Positions 43,498 to 55,552 of a stretch of 64,000 nt of DNA are shown piece after piece. Origin of the DNA: Cryptomeria japonica. Taxonomy: Eukaryota > Streptophyta > Pinopsida > Cupressales > Cupressaceae. The translations under genes were made by a program, and so were the position numbers. The notes under the pieces were generated by a model. That model did no database searches, had not been told where the DNA came from, and worked only from the letters and a program-made list of their open reading frames with translations. How positions within the stretch are numbered: the stretch's first letter is position 1; each line of letters begins with the position of its first letter. The stretch covers positions 186,820,270-186,884,269 of the forward strand of contig NC_081406.1 of the NCBI RefSeq assembly GCF_030272615.1, in the 5' to 3' direction.

Positions 43498-45294
43498 GTC
43501 TGCATATGACCAGGCAAAATTGATGTGCCTTCATTAGAAGAAGTCCATGTATTGCTGCATTTCTAGTTTTGATAGAGAAGTAGTTGGATGTAGAATCTTT
43601 GGTTGCTTCGTTGTCCCAATGTTAACTGTCTTTGTTGGCTCGATCAATATTGATGGCCTTTCTTGATAGTATTCAGGTAAAGTGTCAAATCTCCCATCTT
43701 CTGGCACCTTGAGGAGGTTTTCACTGTTAGATGCGTCCTTTCTTTTTAGTTTTTCATGGTCTAATGTTGCTAGTAAATGGTTTTCAACATTAGACCTGAT
43801 ATTGTTTTCTTTATGTTTACTTTTGCGACTGAGAAATTTGACACCCACTTTACTGGAAGATGCGTTGTTGAAATTTGTAGTGAAAGTTGTTGCGGGTTCG
43901 ATTGCATTGAGATATATGGATATGGCATGATCATTAGGAAATGTATCGATGGCAATATGTCTTTCATTTTCCTAGTCAATAAGTTCATGATGGATTAGAG
44001 GTAAGGGGTCCTCGGGTTGAGATGCTTTGAGGGTATTTAGGTTCATGATAGAGATGTCAATTTTTTCGATATGTATTTCAATGTCTAGAACGATACTCTC
44101 ATTAGAATGACCTCTCGCAAGTAGCTCCTGATCGCCCTCAATTAAGTCCAAGTCAGTCAAATGTGATTCTAATTCAAGTGGGATAGTTCCTAACATTTTC
44201 CCCTGCATACACATGAACTACATCAACTCCTCCATCTTCTTCAAAGCAAGTTTCTTCAATTGATTCTTAATAAAGATAGGAATCCCATTCCCATTTATTA
44301 GAATCTGTTTCACTAGGAACTTGCAATCTATAGATTTGTTCATATAACATTTGATTTGTTTCTTCTGTTTTTCTTGCTATATCTTTTCTTCTCTCATATT
44401 CAGCATCCTCTGGACTGAGATTGAGTTTTTTCAACCTTGCTATCAGGTCTCCTTGATTTGTACCAACTTCTTGTTTGATTTGATTAGGAGTTAACACTTC
44501 TTGGGAGGTTCCTTTAGTTTGTTTTTCTTGTTGATTAGAAGCTTGCTTCTTTTTCCATTTCATGTTTGCTTGTGCTTGTTGTTTGGCAGACGTTTCTTCC
44601 CTTTCAATTGCAAGTTGTTCTTGTCTGCTATCATGTTTATCTTGTTGTTGGCTAGAAGGTGTGCCCTCTTGTAGAGTAATTTGGCCATACCCTAAGCCAG
44701 ATTTGTTTGTAGCCTGCTGAGTATGAGGCTAGATAGGTTATGAGATACCTTCTTTTCTTTTTCCTACAGGACTTGTTCCAGTGTATCCCATTTTTTGAAG
44801 GATGTTAAATCCTTTTCGATATTTTTTAGTGGGCATTCTGACATTGTTGATCTTTTGTTGGACTTCTTCATCCTTGTATAGCCATTGTAGCACATCTTTG
44901 TCTTATGTTTCTTTTGATAAGGTCCCAACACTAACAAATGCTCCATCAAATATTGGAACATGTTTCACAGTTGGTTGTTGTTTAGAGTTTGATGGTTTTT
45001 CATAGGATTTAGGAGAAAGTGGTAACTATGACAGTGAATATTCTCCGTTCCCTCGATCTCTTAGCTGCATTTTTTTTCCATGCTTGAAAAAATTGAGGCA
45101 AATGATTGTTCTTTGGATTGTTTATTTGAAGATTATGCCTCCCTATTATGAGGAACAATGACCTCTTGAGCCGGTTTTATATTACTACAGTACTAGAATG
45201 GATTTGAATCTGTTGAGATCGTGATTTCCTGTCTATTGTATGGAAACTTCAAGCATTGATGATATGTTGATGGAATAGCTTGTATGTCATGTAT
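43498..45294 (-). pseudogene. gypsy protease-RT spacer region
   Basis: Several open pieces (43848-43534, 44214-43972, 44563-44267, 44961-44764) lie in this 1.8-kb stretch between protease and RT. They are rich in Lys, Glu, Gln and Ser, with no family motif that I recognise. The piece ending QMLYEQIYRLQV at about 44330 and GTIPLELESHLTDLDLIEGD near 44170 are typical of the low-conservation spacer of this lineage. It is probably part of the polyprotein. I do not assign a function. Confidence 0.6.
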
Positions 45295-45903
45295 CTATGG
45301 TCTTCCCAAAAACATGTTGTATGATAAATGCAAGTCTAGAACTTGGCATGTCGTGTCTTTTAGCAAGGGTCCCACTTTGATGGGTAATACCACAATGGCT
45401 TTAGAGGAATGCTCTTCTTCATCATATGCTTTGGCTGCTATCTTTTTCTGGGGATCCACTGCCTCTTCTGAATAACCTAGAGCACAGACAAGACTCAATG
45501 AGAAAATGTTTAAGCCAACTCCCCCATCTGTTAGGACACGTTTAACACGCGTCTTATGAATGAGGACTTCAATATGCAAGGGAGCATTATGGGGGTGTTG
45601 CAAGGACATGTTGTCTTCTTCGGTGAATGATAAGGAGTGAGTGGTTGTGAGATGTACCACCATGGTTTGGAATTGATCTATATCAAGATCTTTGGATACT
45701 GTTGTATCTACTAATGCTCTTTCAAGATTTTCTTTGTGTGTAGGTGAAAGATTTAAAAGTTCTAAGATGGAGATTTGCATAGGAGTTTTGTGTAGTTGAT
45801 CCACTAGATTGTATTGTTTTGTAGTGGATGACATGTTAGTTGTCGGATTTTCTTCTTGTGATAGCATGAATAGGTTCTTGAGGTTTTTTCTCTTTAACCA
45901 CAA
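45295..45903 (-). pseudogene. gypsy aspartic protease
   Basis: This 202-codon frame contains HNAPLHIEVLIHKTRVKRVL followed by TDGGVGLNIFSLSL, the gypsy protease block (usually RVLIDxGSSLN), with the catalytic aspartate kept. It continues VGPLLKDTTCQVLDLHLSYN and MFLGRP, the usual end of the domain. Upstream residues form the Gag-protease linker. It would process Gag-Pol. Confidence 0.88.
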
Positions 45904-47060
45904 TCACATTTACCACATTGTCATATGCATGAGCATAGTTCACCTTTGCTTTACCTTTATCGTTATGCACTGTTGAAGATTCACCCTTCTTGTAGTTAGG
46001 AGGCAGAGTTTTGAAAGCTATGTGAGATTCATTTGTCATATGTCCATCGGCAATTATCACTCCATTATCAATCAAATCTTGGATGACATGTTTTAATTGT
46101 TGACAAGCATCTGTTTGGTGTCCTTTGTTTCGATGGAAATCACAATAATGGTTGTCATTCTACCAAGCAGGTTTTACCTTGGGTTCAAAGTTTCTTTCTT
46201 CTGGCAAGGTAATCAACTTGTTTGTGAGAAGCGTCTTTAATGCTGACCCAAGTGGTTCCCCAATGTTTGCAAATTTCCTTCGAAAGAAATTGTTGAAAGT
46301 TGATTTTTGATGATTGTTGTTTTGTTGAGCCGCTGCTATGTGATTGAATAAATTGAAAACCGGTTGGTTTGGTTTTACATGGATGTTATCCAGTATCCCA
46401 TCGTTGACAACATTTCAATTTCTATTCCAAAATTTTGGCTTATCATTGTTGTTGTTGTTGTTGTTATTGTTATTAGGAGGATGAACTCCTTCTTTGTATA
46501 GCTTCAAATCACCCTTCTTTACCATAGCTTCTTCCATTCTAATTCCGTTATCAATAATTTTTTAAAATTTTTGATGACATTCATTTTCAGATTATAACTC
46601 ATTTGATCGTTTAGGTTGTCGATGAATATATCCATTTTCTCGTATTCTGGCACTGTATGAGGATATCATGAAGATAACCATCCCCATCTCTATAAAAATG
46701 TCATGAAAGGTTCTCCACTCTTTTTTTAGTAGTACATAGGTCTAGCATTGTGACCTCATGTTGTATGTTGTAAGAGTATTGTAAAACAAACTTATCCACC
46801 AATTCTATGAATGATCTAATTCTAGGTGGAAGTTTAGAGAACCATTCCATAGCTATTCCACTTAAGCTCTTTGGAAATAATCTCATCAGGTATATATCCT
46901 CATGTGCAAACTCCATACTCATCGTGCAAAATTCTTGTATATGATCTTGGGGATCAGTGCTTCCATTATATTTATCATATCTCAAACTTTTACAACGTGT
47001 AGGAAATGGTATCATGTTTAGATTTCTATCGAATGGGTAAGGACAAATTTCCTGAAGCAA
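45836..47060 (-). pseudogene. gypsy Gag, main domain and zinc region
   Basis: The frame 47060-46701 is a retrotransposon Gag domain: CKSLRYDKYNGSTDPQDHIQ, FCTMSMEFAHEDIYLMRLFP and LSGIAMEWFSKLPPRIRSF. It is followed by broken sequence to about 46160. There YCDFHRNKGHQTDACQQLKH provides the gypsy-type zinc-binding block, preceded by an in-frame TAG. The piece 46075-45836 continues to the protease linker. Gag would package the RNA. Confidence 0.9.
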
Positions 47061-47102
47061 ATACTTCTTAGTGGTTCATCTTTGTATATCATGGATTTGC
47101 AT

Positions 47103-47585
47103 TTAGAGAGTGTGTATTTTCTGCGTGAGAGCTAAGAGAGGATTATCAACATAATTTCTCCTCGTATCATCATGAGTTCTTGTGTGATCATGATCTCTTC
47201 TTGTATCATCACGATTCCTTCTTGTATCATCATGAGTTCTTCGTGTGTATTCATTGGTTCTTTGTGCATCCTCATGAATTCTTGTATCCTCAGGAATTCT
47301 TGTCTCATCCTTTTTGTGTCTGAAAATTTCTTCATTTTGCTCATTGTCACCGCAAGTGTCACTTGATCCTCCCCTTTGTCTTAAATTATTCACGTCAAAA
47401 TCTTGGGGAAGTTTAGCACTAGAGTTTGCTAACATTAGGAAGAATTTTTCTTTTTCACCCTCCAATATTTTCTCCATGAATTTATCAAATTTAGGATCTT
47501 GTTTGATTTCTCTGATGTGTTGATCAGTTACCTCCTCTTCTTGTATTTCATTTCCTCGTGCCATTTCCTCATGATCTTTTGCCAT
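47103..47585 (-). pseudogene. gypsy Gag N-terminal region with DDTRR repeats
   Basis: This 160-codon frame starts MAKDHEEMARGNEIQEEEV at 47585. It is charged and includes KFDKFMEKILEGEKEKFFLM. Its last third is a tandem array of 5-8 residue units (HDDTRRNRDDTRRDHDHTR) at roughly 47130-47290. The DNA units are TCATCACGATTCCTTCTTGTA-like. It precedes the Gag domain, with a stop and frame change between 47103 and 47060. The likely Gag start is this ATG. Confidence 0.8.
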
Positions 47586-49548
47586 TTCAAATGTTTCTAT
47601 TTCTGTTTCTTCAGTTTTTCGTCTCTAAGCCTTGGTCAAAACAGGCATACACGTGTTCTAAATGCTTTGCAAGGTTTAAATTGTCTATAATGTGTTGTAA
47701 TAAGTGATCAATTGTTGAGGTAAATATTATAGATGGATAAGACACGAAATGATCTTTTCAAGTATTTGCTTGTTTGCAAGTTTTTTGATCTTAGTTTTGG
47801 AGTGCAAATTTTGTGACTTTTGATATGACCAGGTTCAATAGGAACAATATATCCTATGATAGAGAATGAGGTTAATCTAATCAAACATTGTAGTTTCCTA
47901 ATAAAGAATGATAGATCCCGATGAGAAACTATGTTTGAATGATCAGTTTATCAAATAAAATGTGATGTTGCACTTTAAGATGTTAGATCTTGAACTTGTT
48001 TGAGATGAATACTTAAGAACCTTTAGCGTGTCTAGTATTGAATCCATTTTGACAGAAGATAACCTGACTGAGTGACCCAAGAAGATGACCTAGTCTCTAT
48101 GTTTGACTACCTGAGAAATGGGTTGTTTTTGTTTTCTGATTTTGGTGCAGCTTACCAGGAACACCAACAAAATGACCAGAAACGCTGCTATACTGACTAG
48201 AAACGCTGACAAACTGACTAAAATCATTGAGGAATAGACCGGAAACACTGCTATACTGACCAGAAACGCTGAGGAACTGACCAAAAATGCTGAGGAACAT
48301 ACCAGAAACACTGCTATACTGACCAAAACTGCTGAGGAACAGATTAAAAACATTGCTATACTGACCAGAAACACTATGCTACAATGCAATGACTCTAAAG
48401 TTCAAAATAATGATGTTTAGACTTAGGAAATTGGGTGTTTGAACTTAGGATATTGTTATTTAGACCCAACTTTTTAATTTTCAGACATGAGCAATTTGTC
48501 ATTCAACCCAAAAGAGTTGTTGCTTAGACCAAGAGAGCTGACATTTAGACTAAGAGAGCTACTATTTAGATTAAGAACTCTGTTGTTTATACCAAGAACT
48601 CTATTGTTTAGACCAAGAGAGATGTTGTTTGGACTAGAAACTCTGATGTTTAGATAAAAAACTCTACTGTTTAGACCAAGAACTCTACCGTTGAGACCAA
48701 GAGAGCTGCTGTTTGGACTAGAAAATTTGCTGTTGAGACCAAGAGAGATGTTGTTTGGACTAGAAACTCTGTTGTTTAGACCAAAAACTCTACTGTTTAG
48801 ACCAGAAACTCTGATGTTTAAAATTTAGATGTTGGAACTTAGACAATGGTTGTTTTGACTCCAAGAGTTGATGTGTAGACTGAGAAAATTGATGCTTATA
48901 CCTAGCAAGCTCAACCTTGGAGATTTAATGTTGAAATATGAGAAAGCTAACATGCATACCAAGAGAGCTAATGTTTGGACCATGAGAGATACACTTTAGA
49001 CCGTGAGAGCTACTATTTGGACTGAGAGGGCTACTAGTTGGACATAAAGAGCGACTGTTTGGATCGAAAGAGCGACTGCTTGGACTGTAAGAGCTACTGT
49101 TTGAATTGAAAACATGATTGTTTGAACCGTGAGAGCTACTATTTGAACCAAAAACGTGACTAAATGAACCGTGAGAGCTACTATTTGAACCGAAAACATG
49201 ATTGTTTGAACCGTGAGAGCTATTGTTTGAACCATGAGAGCTAATCTGCTGTGAAACTTGTAAATTTGACAATTTGAAGTTTGTGTTTGCAATTTTTGTT
49301 GTATTTCAATGGATGATATCTTGCCTTGACTAATAAACACAGAATTCAGACTGTATTTTTGTCCCAAAGGACACATAAAGTTTATGCTCAAGAAGCTTTA
49401 AAGAAAGCCCAAGTTTTCATGGGTTTTGAACAATTGAAAACACATCATTCAGTCTATCATAAGGAGATTGGCTTCATTATCAGTTCTTAGCCCACACTTG
49501 GTACCCTGTCAGCTCACACAACCTTGTCACCCCCTAAAGGGCGCCCAT
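47586..49548 (-). repeat. gypsy 5' leader with three tandem-repeat blocks
   Basis: Between the primer-site-like GGGCGCCC (49540) and gag lie three arrays of units about 21-24 bases long. Block 1 (48140-48385) is close to GACCAGAAACGCTGCTATACT. Block 2 (48500-48830) is close to GTTTAGACCAAGAACTCTACT. Block 3 (48960-49250) is close to TGAACCGTGAGAGCTACTATT. Frames on the minus strand spell repetitive peptides such as SSSHGSNNHVFGSN and are probably not genes. The layout matches the long repeat-filled leaders of Tat/Ogre elements. Confidence 0.8.
49525..49548 (-). other. Putative gypsy primer-binding site
   Basis: The minus strand reads ACATGGGCGCCCTTTAGGGG. ACA would end a 5' LTR and TGGGCGCC would begin a tRNA-complementary primer site like the TGGCGCC sites of plant gypsy elements. 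Confidence 0.5.
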
Positions 49549-51345
49549 GTTTTTGCCTTTGCAAGAGCTAGTGGAGTCCCATTATGAGCCTAGCAATAAG
49601 GTCTCAAAAGGGGAGTTCACACATACGCTCAAGAGGGACATATGGTGAGTGTCTTAAGGAGAGATTCTTCCCCCTCCATGCACTAAGAATTTAATAATGT
49701 TCGGAGGTAAACTGGGTAGCTTCTAATTTTAATTGGAACTAGTAGGGGATCTATTTGGCGCATCGGGGTATAAACTCAATTAAGTGGTCTCCCAGCCTTG
49801 AAAACCAAGGTTTGATATACCCGAAGGTACGAAGGAGAGCTATTCCCGAGCACTATCATTGACTTGATTTTCATCAAATTACGTTTATTTTATAGTGGGT
49901 TGGACTACTTGGTGTTAGCCGTTCCCACTTGGGTCATTCCCCTCTCATCGACCTTAATGGATTTGGCCTTATAGGCTCCTCAAGAGGGCAGACCCGCTAA
50001 AGATATGGGTATGTGCAGGATCATGGTGTGCCAAAACAAGCCCTTAAGTGACAATGAAATTTCAGAAAATCAGAGTTATGCAAATTGACATGAAAATTTA
50101 AATAAGTTATGAACATTATTTTTAAAATACGTAAGAAAAGAATCTATAGAAAATTGAATGTAGTTTCTAAGCTACTAGTTGTTTTTTGGAAAAAAAAATC
50201 CTATTTAATGAAAATTTCAAATTTCAATGCAGTGGTACTCAAATTTCAAGAAAAAGATAAGAAGTAGGCATATGTCTAACCACCCTAATCAAAATCAAAT
50301 CATAATATTTTTTTATAAAATTTATAATATAAGTATTAGACTCATGTCCAGATGTGACACATATTTTTTTATAAAGTAAATAATTATTTATGAATTTTTT
50401 ACTACAACTTTTCAAAAATTCAAAAACTCCTATGTTTGACCACCTTAAGTTGGTCAAAACCTTATGAAATTCAATTTTATTTTTATTTTTTCCCTATAGT
50501 AGACGAAGCATAGGATGTGACACATGTTTCAGATTCAAAAAATGTTATACTGTTTGAAAGTTATGGGTGTTTTTCAATCAGTCTATCAATCAGGACTTTT
50601 GTCAAAATTCAATTAGAAAATAAATAATAATAATTTATTAAAGTCAAAATAAGACAAGCCTTATATTGTTGGAAAGCTGAGAACTTCCTTAAAAAGCCCT
50701 TTTCGTTTTATTAATTTTGGCTAAAAAAAGTTGTCAGCCACCAGTGTGAAGTTTGGAAAATCAAAGAATACTCAAAAACACGTGTTTCCTTTTGACTTTC
50801 CAGGCTTGTCATTTCCAAGCCAAATCCCAAAGCATTCACGAGCCAAAAATGGAGGGAAAAAAATATGTGTTTTAAAATTGGATATCCGTTTTGAAAAAAA
50901 CAAAACAAAACATATTTTAGGAAATTGGGCATAAATTTTGCATTTCAAATTGAAATTTTTATTTTTTAAAAGCATTGGAAAGGTTATTTAGAACTATACG
51001 ATATGGAATAGGTAGGTTTTTAATATTTCATTTTAAGAAAACAATTATAACCTATTAAAATTCATCCTTCATTTTTAAAACATCAAAAGCTCATGACTTT
51101 TTCATATCAATTTCATATTTCATGAGTTTTTGTAACAATCATCTCAAAATAATTGAAACACTAAATAAGTAATTAATAATAGAAAATTTAGGAATTTTAT
51201 TTAGTTCAATCAATTTTGATAAACCATTTTATCTTGCTTTGTTTCTTTCTCTACCTCTCTCTCTCCTAAACCTATCACTGCACCTATTTGTTTCTTCCTC
51301 CCTCTCTTTTGTCCATATTTATACATCTCTTTATAGACGTATATC
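49549..51345. other. LTR-like region of uncertain origin
   Basis: No gene is seen. If 49525-49548 is a primer site, a 5' LTR should begin here, but the sequence does not match the element's 3' LTR. The part 50870-51130 matches the reverse complement of 10510-10800, including GATATCCG, GGGCATAA and TCCTTCATTTTTAAAAC phrases. Frames at 50711-50975 have no recognisable content. It stops at the start of the duplicated satellite block. Confidence 0.5.
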
Positions 51346-52040
51346 TCTAACTCTCATTGAATACCTTTTTCCTTCTTTCAAGATCTACACTTATATTTCG
51401 ACCCCTTCATCACTTCCTCCTCTATCTCACTCTCTCTTCCCTAAGATCTAGACTAGTCTCTCTGCATTTGCTTCCCATCTCTAGCAACAAAATTCAGAGG
51501 GGACAAGGAGAGGCATAGGGAAGTATCCAGAAAAGGAGAGGGGGAGAGAGGTGAGAAGGAGAGGGTAATTGGGGGGAAGAGTGTGTGTGTGTGAGAGAGA
51601 GAGATAGAGGTAATTAGGTGGTAGGCAAAGAGAGAGAGAGAGGGGGGTGATTAGGGTGAACAGAGAATGAGAGGGAGAGTTTGGGATTATTAGGGGGTAG
51701 GAGGAGAGGGGGAGAGGAAAAAGTATCAATAAAGAGAGATGAGAGATAGGGAGAGAGATAAAGAGTAATTAGAGGGTGGGGAGAGGTGGAGAGGGAAGTA
51801 TCTATAAATGCATAGGAGGAGAGAGGTGAGAGAGAGGGTAATTGAGGGGAAGAAATAATGTGAAAGAGAGTTGGGTGTAATTAGTAGATAAGAAGAGAGG
51901 GAGAGGGGTAAGTATCAAAAAAAGGAGAGAGGGAGAGATGTGGAGAGAGGTGAAGAGAGTGCTAGAGAGAGGATAATTACGGGGAGGGGGACAGGGAGAG
52001 GGAAGTATTAACAAAGAGATAGAGAGAGAGGGTAATTAGG
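51346..52040. repeat. Purine-rich minisatellite arm, copy 2
   Basis: Base 51346 corresponds to base 1 of the window, and the two copies stay collinear with a few substitutions and small indels through the whole arm. Homology upstream of 51346 cannot be tested because the first copy runs off the window. Confidence 0.93.
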
Positions 52041-52682
52041 GAGCTCTCTCCCCATCTCTCCTCCCTCTTCCTTTGTTGATACTCCCTCCATATCTCTCCC
52101 CCTTTTTTGATACTTCCCTCTCCCCCCTCTAATTACCTTCTCTCTAGATCTCTCTTTGAACCTCTCTCCTCATCTCTCCTTCTCTCCCTTTGTTTATACT
52201 TTCCCATCCTCCCTCTCCTCCAACCCCCTAATTACCCCCAACTACCTCTAATTATGTCTTTCCCAATTACCATATATCCCTCACACCTATCTCCCCCTCT
52301 AACTTTACTCCAAATCTCTCTCATTCTCTTTTCATCCCAATTACCCTCTCTCTCTCTCACAACACTCACCCACTTGAGATCTTTGTTGCTACTTCACTCT
52401 TCCATTCTCCTCCTCTCCCCTCCCCCTTAATTAACCCCACATCTCTCTTTCTTGATACTTCCCTCACCCTCCTCTCCACCTCCCCATAATTACCTCTCTC
52501 TATCTCTTTCTCCACTTCTTTCCCTGTCTCTCCTTCTCTCCCTCTATTGATAGTTGCCCCTCTACCGCTCTCCCCTACCCCCTTATTTCCCCAACTCTCT
52601 CATTCTAACCTCCCCCCAATTACATTTTCTCTCTTTAACATCTCTCCAACTCTCTCTTTCTCTACTCCCCCTAATTATCCCC

Positions 52683-52715
<33 letters not shown>

Positions 52716-52745
52716 ATAAACCTCTCATTTTTTAACCTCTCTTCC
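52041..52745. repeat. Pyrimidine-rich minisatellite arm, copy 2
   Basis: The strand-switch palindrome GAGCTC is at 52041-52046, matching 710-715. The arm is collinear with 710-1412, including the CT run before AATAAACCTCTC. Confidence 0.93.
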
Positions 52746-55552
52746 ACCATATGACCCCTTAGGACACCATATAACCCATTAGAACATCATATTGTCCTAA
52801 GGTGTCATATTGGTGTCCTAAGGGGTCATATGGTTCCCTAAGGGGCCACACATGTATTATAACACTATGTATGACCCCTTAGGACACATTATGGACATCA
52901 TGGTATCCTAAGGGGTCAAATGGTGTCCTAAGGGGTAAAAGTGTGTCCCAAGGGGTAATATGGTATCATTAGGGGTCACATGGGGTCCTAAGGGGGCACA
53001 CATGTGTTACAATACTATATAACCCCTTAGGAGACCATATGACCATTAAGAGATAATACTGTCCTAAGGGATAATATGGTGTCCTAAGGGGTTATATGGT
53101 GCCATTAAGGGTCATATAGGGTCATAAGGGGTCATGCATGTGTTAGAACACAATATTACCCCTTAGGACACCATATGGACATAATAAGCTCCTAAGGGGT
53201 CATATGGTGTCCTAAGGGATCATATGGTGTCCTAAGCGGTCATATGGTGTCATTAGGGGTCATAAGGGGCCACACATGTGTCAAAATACCATATGGCCCC
53301 TTAGGACACCATATAGACATCATATGGTCCTAAGGAGTCATATGGTTTCCTTAGGAGTCATATGGTGTTCTAAGGGGTCATATGGTGTCATTATGGGTCA
53401 TATGAATTCCTAAGGTGCCACATGTGTTAGAACACAATATAACCCCTTAAAACACTATATGATCTATTGGGACATCGTATTGTCCTAAGGGGTCATATGG
53501 TGTCATAAGGGGTCATGTCATGTAATAGGATGTTAGAAGGGGTCTTATGCTATCTAGAGGGGTCATATAGTATCCTAAGGGGTCATATAGTGTCGTTAGG
53601 GGTCATATGGTGACCTAAGGGGTCGTATAGTGTTCTAAGGGGTCATATGGGGTCCCAAGGGGCCCCACATGTGTTACAACACCATATGACCCATCAGGAC
53701 ATCATATTGTCCTAATGGGTCATATGGTGTCCTAAGGGGTCATATGGTGTTGTTAGGCATCATATGGGGTCCTTTCGGCGCCACACATGTGTTAGAACAC
53801 CATATGACCCCTTAGGACACCATATGGACATCATATGGTCCTAAGGGGTCACATGTTATCGTCAGGGGTTGTATGGTGTCCCAAGGGGTCATATAGTGTT
53901 TCTAGGGGTCATATGGGGTCCTAAGGGGCCACACATGCGTTAGAAGACCATATGACCCCTTAAGACACCATATGACCCATGAGGACATCATAGTGTACTA
54001 AGGAGTCACATGGTGTCATAAGGAATCATGTCGTGTACTAGGATGTTAAAAGGGGTCATATGGTGTCGTTAAGGGTCATATGGGGTCCTAAGGGGAAACA
54101 TATGCTAGAACACCATATGACCCATTAGGACACCATATGACCTATTAGGACATCATATTGTCCTAAGGGGTCATAAGGTGTCCTAAGGAGTCATATGGTG
54201 TCCTAAGGAGTCATATAGGGTCTTAAGGGTCCATGCATGTGTTAGAACACCATATGACCCCATAGGAGGCCATATGGATGTCATATGGTCCTAAGGGGTC
54301 ACATGGTGTCATGAGGGGTCACATGGTGTCATAAGGGGTCATATGGTGTTGTTAGAGGTCATATGGGGTCCTAAGGGGCCACACATGTGTTAGAAGACCA
54401 TATGACCCTTTCGGAAAAATTATGACCCATTATGATATAATATTGTCATAAGGGGTCGTATGGTGTCATAAGGGATGATGTCTAGTACTAGGATGTTAAA
54501 AGGGGTCATATGGTGTCCTAAGGAGTCATATGGTTTCCTAAGGGGTCATATGGTGTTGTTAGGGGTCATATGGGGTCCTAAGGGGCCACACATGTGTTAG
54601 AAGACCATGCGACCCCTTAAGGATACCATATGACCCATTAGGAGATCATATTGTCATAATGGGTCATATGGTGTCATAAGGGGTCATGTCAAGTACTAGG
54701 ATCTTCAAAGGAGTCACGCGATGTCCTAAGGGATCATATGGTGTCCTAAGGGGTAATATGGTGTCACTAGGAGTCATATGGGATCTTAAGGGGGCCATAC
54801 ATGTCTTAGAACACCATATGACCCCTTAGGACACCATATGACCCATTAGGACATTATATTGTCCTAAGGGATCATATGGTGTCATTAGGGGTTATATGGG
54901 GTTGTAAGGGGCCACACATCTGTTAGAACACCATTTGAGCCCTTACGACACTATATGGACATCATATGGTCCTAGGGGGTCATATGGTGTCGTAAAGGGG
55001 TAAGATGGTGTCCTAAGGGGTTATATGGTGTAGTTAAGGGTCACATGGGGTCCTAAGGGGCCACACATATGTTAGGGGACATCATATTGTCCTAAGGGGT
55101 CATGTCATGTATTAGGATCTTAAAAGGGGTCATATGGTGTCTTGAGGGGTCATATGGTGTCCTACGGGGTCATAGAGTGTCCTAAGAGGCCACACATGTG
55201 TCAGAACACCATATGACCCCTTAGGAAACCATATGACCCATTAGGACATAATATTGTCCTAAGGGGTCATATGGTGTCTTAAGGTATCATGTTGTTAGGG
55301 GTCATATGGGGTCCTTAAGGGCCACAAGTGTGTTAGAACACCATATGACCCCTTAGGACACCATATGGACCTCATATGGTGTTGTTAGGTGTCATCAGGG
55401 TTCCTAAGGGGCTACACATGTTTTAGAAAACCATATGACTTGTTAAGACACCATATGACCCCTTAGGACACCATATGACCCATTAGGACATCATATTGTC
55501 CTAAGGGGCCATATGGTGTCATAACGGGTCATGTTGAGTACTAGGATGTTAA
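52746..55552. repeat. 20-bp CATATG satellite array, copy 2 (left part)
   Basis: Collinear with 1413-3028 for most of its length, but with extra units between about 54300 and 55510 that copy 1 lacks. It is interrupted at 55552 by the non-autonomous LTR element. The interrupted phrase ACTAGGATGTTAA is intact in copy 1 near 3011-3023. Confidence 0.93.

Larger units (their letters stand above)
38797..49548 (-). mobile_element. Ty3/gypsy retrotransposon, Tat/Ogre-like, decayed
   Basis: The minus-strand order is tandem-repeat leader (49548-47586), gag, protease, RT, RNase H, a second RNase H, integrase, a 0.8-kb spacer, polypurine tract and 3' LTR. A second RNase H before integrase and a long 5' leader are hallmarks of the Tat lineage that includes Ogre. 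Reading frames are broken throughout. The sequence at the 5' end (49549 onward) does not resemble the LTR at the 3' end, so the element is chimeric or its own 5' LTR is lost. Confidence 0.87.

Noticed and set aside
48925-49272. 115-codon frame rich in SSHGSNN repeats, and a 99-codon hydrophobic repeat frame at 48090-48389
   Set aside because: Both follow from 21-24 bp tandem repeats in a leader; adjacent frames are equally repetitive and no domain is present. A real ORF1 as in Ogre cannot be excluded but is not supported.
50711-50975. Overlapping 67-73 codon frames on both strands
   Set aside because: No family motif, overlapping on opposite strands, in an LTR-like region.
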